Assembly (NCBI RefSeq): GCF_000003605.2 | Contig: NW_003109115.1 | Coordinates: forward strand, 65,879-76,795 | DNA from: Saccoglossus kowalevskii | Lineage: Eukaryota; Hemichordata; Enteropneusta; Harrimaniidae | DNA: 10,917 bases | Reading direction: 5' to 3' | The notes under the pieces: model-generated | Seen by the model: only the letters and a program-made list of their open reading frames with translations | Database searches by the model: none | What the model was told of the DNA's origin: nothing | Made by a program: the position numbers and the translations under genes | Part shown: piece by piece, positions 7,501 through 10,917 of the stretch | How the letters are laid out: each line of letters opens with the position of its first letter | How positions within the stretch are numbered: position 1 is the first letter of the stretch

Positions 7501-10003
7501 ATACATGTACTTACCCAGAGGTAGTTTGGTGGAATTTTGGCTAAATCTGTAAAATGTATCATAAATGTACTGTATTTACTATGGTTACAAACAAACAAAA
7601 GTACTACAAAATATTAAATAATTGCTAGACTATAAGCAGAGAGAATAGCTCCAAATACATCCAAGATGCATGTTACAACATTCAGCATTCATATAGACAT
7701 GCATATTTTAATTTTCCAATAGTGTGACTCCACTAGACTGGATTAATGACAAACATTAATACAAGAAATATTGTGCAAATATACAGTAAATAAGTATATA
7801 ACTTACCTTCTACATACTCTTTAGCAGTGTAACATAGAAAATTCTACAAATAAATAACAACAAACATTGTTATTGTTAATGTATAAAGTAGTAAACTGTA
7901 ATGCTAACATTAAGTTCTGTTTAAAAGTTACCTTTAATGCACCTCTATTTGAAATTAGCTTTTAAATGGAGAAAAAACACAACGGCAAAATACTTTATTT
8001 TCGCAGAAGGATGCATAAGTGAAAATAAAAACCAGCAAATACACCTTTTTTTCTAGATTTTACATTCAACTCATCAAGAATCCATACAATTAAATTTCAT
8101 AAAAAAATGTCTTTTCAGCGAAAATTTATTCCAGCTAAAATATTGTACAGTATTATGAAGCATAACAATTCTGCACTAAATAAATATTTATAAGGAAAAG
8201 AAAAAAAGATTTTTAAAACTAATCAGTGCATTTAGAAGGGAAAGGTAATAAAATAATTTATGAACAACATTATAGCTGTATATACTAGGCTGGAACATAA
8301 CAAATTTTGAACAATACAATATTTTGCTGGAAGTTCTTTAAATTGTGATCCGGGAATAGAAAGTCCCAACTGACATTGTTTAACCTTCTCATAAACTGTG
8401 TTCTCCCATAGACCCTCTACTGGAGGGTCTATGGTTCTCCCCAGGAAAATAGAGTGTCACAGATAAGTTGTGTTATGCTATTATACTAGTATAAAGTGAG
8501 CCCTATTGTTTTTGCCCATAGTACAGTTTTCTGAGATTTTTCGGCCTTTGTTTTCACCTGTGATGGTTGCAGTGACAGTGAAAATGTCTAGAGCTACAAT
8601 AGGACAGTATTACAGTAGCTGATAGTGAAAACAGAGGTATCTCCCTACCATTTTTTCTTGGAACATTCCTTGGAAAATTCTTAGTAGTGTTTGTTACGAT
8701 GTTCGATTCAATCATTGGAAATTTGCAGTTTGAAAAACCAACTATAATTGAAATCATATTGTACACCTGTAATCAAAGACTGATTAATTGTTTTTAAGTG
8801 TAGAATGCTCAAAGCATAAAAAAATTCACCATATTTATATTTCACGCAGACCCTCTGAATGAAAAGGGTTTTAACAGAGGAATTATCACCCACAAAATCA
8901 AGCTTCCATAGAACACCATCAGCAATGTGATTCAATCTCATTAAAATAAAATTCTAGTTTGGGCTTAAATATTCTTTTTATTAAATATGTGTTTAATTAT
9001 TTATTTTTATTACATTTGTATACATTTACTTTACTTTATTTTATTTTAATTTATTATTTAATTGCTGGCAGTTTTTTAAGAGCTTTGATAATGCTATTTC
9101 TGAAAGTAAATGATTTTTACCACTCAACACCCCTTGTAAAAATGAGCTGTTTGGATTGAAATTGCCAAAGTAAAAAAAAAAAAAAAACTTTGAAAGGATT
9201 TTGCAATGTTCCAAAAAAAGTGATAGGTAGATAGCGTTTTTTATAATCAGTTTATTTCTGTGCTTATTGTAAAGAGCAAAGTAATGTTGACAGGAACAGT
9301 GTACAAACTTCACAAAATCTGAACATACATGTAAAATAATCATGCTATGTATTTAAATTAGTGTAAAAATTAAATTTTACGCTTGTCACTAATAGGTGTT
9401 ATTCAACATGTACAACACATGCTGTCTTGATTACTGCATGGAGCTTCATGATTACTGAAAAACTTTAAATGAAAAACTGGTCAAACAACTACATCAGTTA
9501 TCATGCTGAGGTTTTAAAACCATTACTAGGGTATTTCTTTACCCGTTTATTGGACTCCTTGAGACACCTGTTTTTTTCTTTGAAATAGCAATTCTCCAAA
9601 TCATCTAATATTCACCATCGCACTAAACCATGGAGGTAAAAAAGACTAAACATTACTAAACAAATGCGATTTTCATGCGTGAAGCTATACCAACCTTAGG
9701 TAAACACAAGCCACGGTAAACACGTACGAAAGTGTGTAAACACAACACTGTCAACGTCACAGAAACGATGAAAGAGAAAGACTGTGTGTGCAGTAGAGTA
9801 CTTACTCGAATAAATACAATAATCACTTTTTGGTTTCTATATAAGTGATCGAGTGGGATCATGATACCATTACTATCCCACACTGGCATTTTTGCTATGA
9901 TTTCATAATCGATATGTGGCGTTGACGGTTCTGGTGCTGGAACGTACATATCCACCGATGTTAAGCCCTCACTTGGTGTTGCACCTCTGTCGATAGTCGC
10001 CAT
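1429..10003 (-). CDS. PRXL2C: Peroxiredoxin-like 2C (AAED1), six exons, last exon missing off the left edge
   Basis: AhpC/TSA-family protein with a thioredoxin fold, related to peroxiredoxins. A redox role is assumed from the family and the exact substrate is unclear. The spliced product covers 184 residues plus one base. Recognisable blocks, in order: a variable N-terminus (1-35), AKMPVWDSNG (37-46), strand VIIVFIR (60-66), the active-site loop FLCYTAKEYVEDLAKIP (68-84), ANVRLVVIGCSEW (91-103), TGFPYELYVDQEKNIF (113-128), SPHVKSSIFGGL (145-156), and GGQLIVGPG at the end. These are colinear with vertebrate PRXL2C (about 226 residues), so about 40 residues are missing, consistent with one more exon beyond position 1. 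Junction phases (0,1,0,0,1) all match and every donor and acceptor is GT/AG. The motif reads C-Y-T-A where vertebrate PRXL2C has C-Y-I-C. The start at 10003 has A at -3 and G at +4. The gene lies head to head with TTC4. Identification is by motif recall, not a database search. Confidence 0.93.
1561..2387 (-). other. PRXL2C: PRXL2C intron 5
   Basis: The intron is 827 bp with GTAAGA donor and TTTGCAG acceptor. It is AT-rich, with repeated ACATGTAC words near 1870-1890. I see no gene, RNA or clear transposon end in it. Confidence 0.8.
2388..2487 (-). CDS. PRXL2C: PRXL2C exon 5
   Basis: This exon is 100 nt with a strong acceptor (TTCTTCTTTTCAG) and donor CAAG|GTAAGA. It encodes residues 108-140 and the first base of Gly141. 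The core TGFPYELYVDQEKNIF matches TGYSHEIYVDPEREIY of the vertebrate protein, and ALKLK follows where human has RLGMK. Entry phase is 0 and exit phase is 1. Confidence 0.93.
2488..2874 (-). other. PRXL2C: PRXL2C intron 4 with interleaved inverted repeats
   Basis: The intron is 387 bp (GTACAG donor, strong pyrimidine tract and CAG acceptor). It contains two interleaved inverted-repeat pairs between 2725 and 2798, listed separately. Confidence 0.8.
2725..2798. repeat. Two interleaved inverted repeats (a-b-a'-b')
   Basis: Pair a is ATTACCAGTATT (2725-2736) with AATACTGGTAAT (2762-2773). Pair b is ATTATTCAACA (2747-2757) with TGTTGAATAAT (2788-2798). Both are perfect, and each pair straddles one arm of the other, a pseudoknot-like order. 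It may be a degraded small element. Confidence 0.6.
2875..2928 (-). CDS. PRXL2C: PRXL2C exon 4
   Basis: This exon is 54 nt (18 codons) with acceptor TTATTAG and donor AAG|GTACAG. It encodes DANVRLVVIGCSEWKYIK, the central beta strand and following loop of the thioredoxin fold (vertebrate ANVTLIVIGQSSY). It carries a Cys at residue 100, after the Gly of the VIG strand, where human has Gln. Both phases are 0. The acceptor lacks an obvious long polypyrimidine tract, but the fit to the family is exact in length. Confidence 0.92.
2958..3509. mobile_element. 552-bp TIR element (MITE) in PRXL2C intron 3
   Basis: The ends are inverted repeats of about 44 bp with roughly 36 matches: left TAGTTGTGTTTTCACTGG, right (reverse complement) TAGCTGTGTTCTCACTGG, both continuing into GAACTTGATCCGG-like sequence. 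An inner perfect 15-bp inverted pair GGCACGTGCTGAGTT (3356-3370) and its complement (3407-3421) forms a hairpin. The GC content is higher than in the surrounding intron. The open frames in it (about 100 residues plus, 69 minus) resemble no protein I know. The target duplication could not be fixed, so the superfamily is open. Confidence 0.68.
3356..3421. repeat. Internal perfect 15-bp inverted repeat of the 552-bp MITE
   Basis: GGCACGTGCTGAGTT pairs exactly with AACTCAGCACGTGCC across a 36-nt loop. Arms this well preserved contrast with the diverged outer ends. Confidence 0.75.
3510..3845. other. PRXL2C: Intron 3 spacer between mobile elements
   Basis: AT-rich intron sequence with no gene, exon or repeat that I can recognise. 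Confidence 0.6.
3965..5310 (+). repeat. Tandem array, ~315-bp dimeric unit
   Basis: The landmark CATGAA(A)n...AAAATGGC recurs at 4125, 4439, 4754 and 5070, giving periods of 314, 315 and 316. Within a unit the CAGTCAGCCATATT block occurs twice (for example near 4145 and 4314, then 4460), so the unit is a dimer of 169- and 146-bp monomers. The fourth unit is shortened by a deletion after AAAATGACGTGCACC. The short open frames here repeat with the unit and are not genes. Confidence 0.88.
5346..6268. mobile_element. Nested 0.92-kb element with TTAA flanks and 13-bp perfect TIRs
   Basis: TTAA-GGTAGAGATGCAG (5346-5362) is the exact inverse of CTGCATCTCTACC-TTAA (6252-6268); with flanking bases the inverted match is 18 bp. 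It cuts the second pearl-like element between its microsatellite trace and its terminal hairpin, which shows the insertion directly. A TTAA duplication suggests a piggyBac-type mechanism, though the GG terminus is not the usual CC start. The longest frame (77 codons from 5594) matches nothing known, so it looks non-autonomous. An A18 tract lies near the right end (6215-6232). Confidence 0.7.
6270..6304 (+). repeat. 3' terminal hairpin of element 2
   Basis: The homologue of 510-544: arms AGTCCTCGTT/AACAGGGACT and TTCGGAC/GTTCGA, with the TTT loop and a few mismatched pairs. It begins two bases after the TTAA of the nested element. Confidence 0.8.
6654..7490 (+). mobile_element. Third tandem-repeat element, same architecture, different core
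   Basis: Five AT-rich monomers carry the word GATATCAGTG/A at 6681, 6830, 6962, 7111 and 7261 (spacings 149, 132, 149, 150), followed by a partial sixth. Each holds TATGCAAATTAGGTAATTAAT and TACAAAGTTTCATTGAAAT-type blocks. A CA/CATA-rich microsatellite (7421-7454) and a short hairpin TGTGTG-CTT-CACACA (7474-7488) follow, the same order as in the other two elements. The left boundary is only the first recognisable monomer. The right end lies about 20 nt from the donor of PRXL2C exon 3. Confidence 0.7.
7421..7454 (+). repeat. (ACACAT)n-type microsatellite
   Basis: GGACACACATACACACATAC continuing to CAGACATAC follows directly on the last core module, the position held by the ACGG tract in element 1. 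Confidence 0.85.
7515..7546 (-). CDS. PRXL2C: PRXL2C exon 3, 32-nt micro-exon
   Basis: The acceptor is TTTTACAG and the donor is CTGG|GTAAGT. After completing the Asp codon it encodes LAKIPPNYLW, matching the DLAKIP helix after the active site. Entry phase is 1 and exit phase is 0. Its donor lies about 20 nt from the hairpin end of a tandem-repeat element, so the 4.6-kb intron that follows starts almost directly in mobile DNA. Confidence 0.9.
7547..7806 (-). other. PRXL2C: PRXL2C intron 2
   Basis: A 260-nt intron between the two micro-exons, GTAAGT donor and TTTTACAG acceptor. AT-rich, with no other feature seen. Confidence 0.85.
7807..7843 (-). CDS. PRXL2C: PRXL2C exon 2, 37-nt micro-exon carrying the active-site Cys
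   Basis: The acceptor is TTTGTAG and the donor is GAAG|GTAAGT. The exon encodes NFLCYTAKEYVE plus the first base of the Asp codon. It matches the vertebrate FLCYICKEYVED block, except that the second cysteine of the C-x-x-C is Ala (GCT). Entry phase is 0 and exit phase is 1, matching both neighbours. It is far too short for ORF-based gene finding and is supported by family colinearity and clean splice signals. Confidence 0.92.
8406..8434. repeat. Perfect 12-bp hairpin CCATAGACCCTC / GAGGGTCTATGG
   Basis: A 12-bp perfect stem with a TACTG loop inside intron 1. It looks like a small-element terminus or folded repeat similar in style to the 3' hairpins of the pearl-like elements, but no core repeats lie beside it. 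Confidence 0.7.
8990..9062. repeat. AT low-complexity stretch
   Basis: Almost only A and T, with TTTATTT/TTTTAT words. No structure beyond composition. Confidence 0.7.
9806..10003 (-). CDS. PRXL2C: PRXL2C exon 1 (start codon to residue 66)
   Basis: This exon is 198 nt (66 codons) and opens with MATIDRG. The first ~35 residues are Pro/Ser/Thr-rich and poorly conserved. The thioredoxin-fold core begins around IIAKMPVWDSNG and ends with the strand VIIVFIR. The donor is CGA|GTAAGT (GTAAGT at 9805-9800) in phase 0. The open frame runs on past the donor, but the read-through has no similarity to the family, whereas exon 2 continues the conserved active-site loop directly. The true 5' UTR start is not visible. 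Confidence 0.93.
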
Positions 10004-10014
10004 AGTAGAAAAGC

Positions 10015-10026
10015 TGACCTTTCACC
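10015..10026 (-). promoter_or_regulatory. Left arm of promoter inverted repeat, TGACCTTTCACC
   Basis: On the minus strand this reads GGTGAAAGGTCA and ends 11 nt before the PRXL2C start codon. It is identical to the plus-strand copy at 10229-10240 before TTC4. It contains an AGGTCA nuclear-receptor half-site. Whether it is a transcription-factor site or a 5' UTR element is not known. Confidence 0.5.
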
Positions 10027-10049
10027 TGAACGGTCGGACGAAATTTCGT

Positions 10050-10063
10050 GTTACCATAGCAAA
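10050..10063. promoter_or_regulatory. RFX-type X-box-like site GTTACCATAGCAAA
   Basis: The sequence matches the RFX X-box pattern (GTTRCC, 2-nt spacer, RGYAAC) except for the last base of the second half-site (A for C). It lies about 47 bp upstream of the PRXL2C start. RFX factors often act at such sites in animals, but one match is weak evidence. Confidence 0.35.
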
Positions 10064-10197
10064 CACAAACACTTTTTTTTGTTTCACATAATTGACAGGC
10101 GCAATACTATCGGTGATTTTTATGACAATCAAAGCATGATGTGCACGTTTTGGATTTGTGGGATGTCTCAACTCGAGTTAAAAACGCGCAAGCAATC

Positions 10198-10205
10198 TCA
10201 CGTGA
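10198..10205. promoter_or_regulatory. Palindromic E-box TCACGTGA
   Basis: TCACGTGA is the preferred site of USF and MiT/TFE bHLH-leucine-zipper factors. It lies about 60 bp upstream of the TTC4 start, in the CpG-containing divergent promoter. The assignment rests on the motif alone. Confidence 0.5.
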
Positions 10206-10228
10206 CCACGGGGTTAGGTCAGGGTACG

Positions 10229-10240
10229 GGTGAAAGGTCA
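10229..10240 (+). promoter_or_regulatory. Right arm of promoter inverted repeat, GGTGAAAGGTCA
   Basis: This is the mirror copy of the motif at 10015-10026, ending 22 nt before the TTC4 start codon. A second AGGTCA lies at 10216-10221, 13 bp upstream of the one in this arm. Confidence 0.5.
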
Positions 10241-10262
10241 CGCGTGCGTTCGCGATATCAAC

Positions 10263-10394
10263 ATGGCTGAGAAGCATGGTGCTACCGATTTGAGTTCGTT
10301 GGCGAAGGCTTTGGACCAAGAAATCGAAGACCATATAGACAGTCTCGAGAAGAAACCATATACGGAAGGGTTTTCTGAAGAAAACTGGGAAAAG
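10263..10394 (+). CDS. TTC4: Tetratricopeptide repeat protein 4, first coding exon only
   Basis: This 44-codon exon opens with MAEKHGATDL and ends FSEENWEK before the donor AAG|GTTTGT (phase 0). The block DSLEKKPYTEGFSEENWEK resembles the N-terminus of animal TTC4 (human DSFLEKFQSQPYRGGFHEDQWEK), which comes just before the acidic linker and the TPR repeats. TTC4 (yeast Cns1, fly Dpit47) is a TPR co-chaperone of HSP90 and HSP70; that role is family knowledge, since no TPR unit lies in the window. The start has a good context (AACATGG). An upstream in-frame ATG at 10230 extends the frame by 11 codons but gives residues unlike the family. The next exon was not found up to 10917. The match is short, so confidence is lower than for the neighbour. 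Confidence 0.82.
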
Positions 10395-10917
10395 GTTTGT
10401 TTGTATGCAACTATGCACTACTTCAGCTGTGAAATGTCAGGTGAAGCAGAGAGCTCCCTGGGGGGGGGGGGGGGCTGGAAAGTTTTGGAACAGTACTTTC
10501 CGAAACAAAAAAGTCTCGAATAGTGGACAGATATGTTCAATTACACATGAGACAAATGAATATAACATCATATAACATGTGAAAACAATGTAATCTACGG
10601 CACTTTCCACCCCGAGTATTTCAAATGGTAAACCCTTTGTACGGGATGTTCCTTGACGGTCACAGTGATTAAATCTGCAGCAAGACACGTGAAACTTGGA
10701 TGAACAAGTCCTAAATGCCAGAGGTCACTGACCATGAAGTGTGAACAATCCCGAGTGACAAGACATATTTGTACTTTGAAATGCCATAGGTCATCTCGGA
10801 GCTACGGTTGGGGAGAGTAGGGGAGGATGTGTGCAGCTAAATTAAAACTCAATTTAGCGTCACTATAAGATAGGTGATGTATTCATGGGTATTTACAGGT
10901 TATAATATAAGGTTATT
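10395..10917 (+). other. TTC4: TTC4 intron 1 (5' part)
   Basis: Begins with GTTTGT after the AAG of exon 1. I found no exon resembling the TTC4 acidic linker or TPR region. It holds a G15 tract (10460-10474); otherwise nothing is recognised. Confidence 0.7.
10460..10474 (+). repeat. G15 homopolymer
   Basis: Fifteen consecutive G early in TTC4 intron 1. It could form a quadruplex, and the exact length may be a sequencing artefact. Confidence 0.85.

Larger units (their letters stand above)
7844..9805 (-). other. PRXL2C: PRXL2C intron 1
   Basis: A 1.96-kb intron with GTAAGT donor and TTTGTAG acceptor. It holds a perfect hairpin (8406-8434), a T/A-only low-complexity stretch (about 8990-9062) and an A16 tract (9172-9187). 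No coding sequence or known element is recognised; the short ORFs in it have no recognisable similarity. Confidence 0.8.
10004..10262. promoter_or_regulatory. Bidirectional PRXL2C/TTC4 promoter region
   Basis: Only 259 bp separate the two divergent start codons, so both 5' UTRs and core promoters must lie here unless upstream noncoding exons exist. The stretch has clearly more CpG dinucleotides than the flanking introns and no convincing TATA box, as expected for a divergent housekeeping promoter. It holds an X-box-like site (10050-10063), a palindrome AACTCGAGTT (10170-10179), an E-box TCACGTGA (10198-10205) and a 12-bp inverted repeat near both starts. Confidence 0.75.

Noticed and set aside
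7979-8140. Partial complementarity between TTATTTTCGC- and GAAAATAA-type words
   Set aside because: Short, imperfect and AT-rich; no boundaries or second copy to support an element.
8708-9343. Several 66-100 codon frames on both strands in intron 1
   Set aside because: Low-complexity AT sequence inside a spliced intron with no recognisable protein similarity.
9656-9805. Continuation of the 115-codon frame past PRXL2C exon 1
   Set aside because: A clean GTAAGT donor at 9805-9800 ends the exon and exon 2 continues the conserved family sequence; the read-through is intron.
10230-10262. Upstream in-frame ATG that would extend TTC4 by 11 residues
   Set aside because: The added residues have no family support and the 10263 ATG has the better start context.
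10107-10688. Minus-strand frames (103 and 83 codons) opposite TTC4 exon 1 and its intron
   Set aside because: They are antisense to a recognised exon or run through the G15 tract as polyproline.

Overview
The window is eukaryotic nuclear DNA from an AT-rich invertebrate genome. Coding sequence comes in short exons with GT/AG splice sites, and the introns are crowded with small transposable elements. The repeats point to a marine invertebrate, most plausibly a bivalve mollusc or relative: three elements have the layout of the oyster 'pearl'/CvA-type elements (tandem ~150-160 bp core repeats, then a short-period microsatellite, then a 3' hairpin). Amphioxus or another marine invertebrate cannot be excluded from sequence alone.

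Two host genes are recognised, arranged head to head around a 259-bp CpG-containing intergenic region (10004-10262). On the minus strand is PRXL2C (AAED1), an AhpC/TSA thioredoxin-fold protein. Six exons were reconstructed: 10003-9806, 7843-7807, 7546-7515, 2928-2875, 2487-2388 and 1560-1429. All splice phases agree, giving 184 residues plus one base. The last exon (about 40 residues) is not seen and should lie left of position 1. On the plus strand is the first coding exon (10263-10394) of TTC4, an HSP90/HSP70 co-chaperone; its next exon lies right of the window. The shared promoter holds a CACGTG box, an RFX-like X-box and a perfect 12-bp inverted repeat (TGACCTTTCACC / GGTGAAAGGTCA) placed just upstream of each start codon.

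Left to right: 1-544 is the tail of a pearl-like element ending in an ACGG/ACGC microsatellite and a hairpin. 556-975 is a decayed C-terminal fragment of a LINE-type reverse transcriptase polyprotein (minus strand). 1143-1302 is a 160-bp MITE with CAGGGGTTT ends. 1429-2928 holds PRXL2C exons 6, 5 and 4. 2929-7514 is a 4.6-kb intron made largely of mobile DNA: a 552-bp MITE (2958-3509), a second pearl-like element (about 3846-6304) split by a nested 0.92-kb element with TTAA flanks (5346-6268), and a third tandem-repeat element (about 6654-7490). 7515-7843 holds two micro-exons (32 and 37 nt). 7844-9805 is intron 1, with a perfect hairpin and low-complexity AT sequence. 9806-10003 is PRXL2C exon 1. 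10263-10917 is TTC4 exon 1 and the start of its intron.

The most interesting points are the Cys-to-Ala change in the CxxC-like motif of PRXL2C, three same-oriented elements of one architecture in one locus (two with alternating dimeric repeats), the nested TTAA insertion, and the mirror-image promoter motif.
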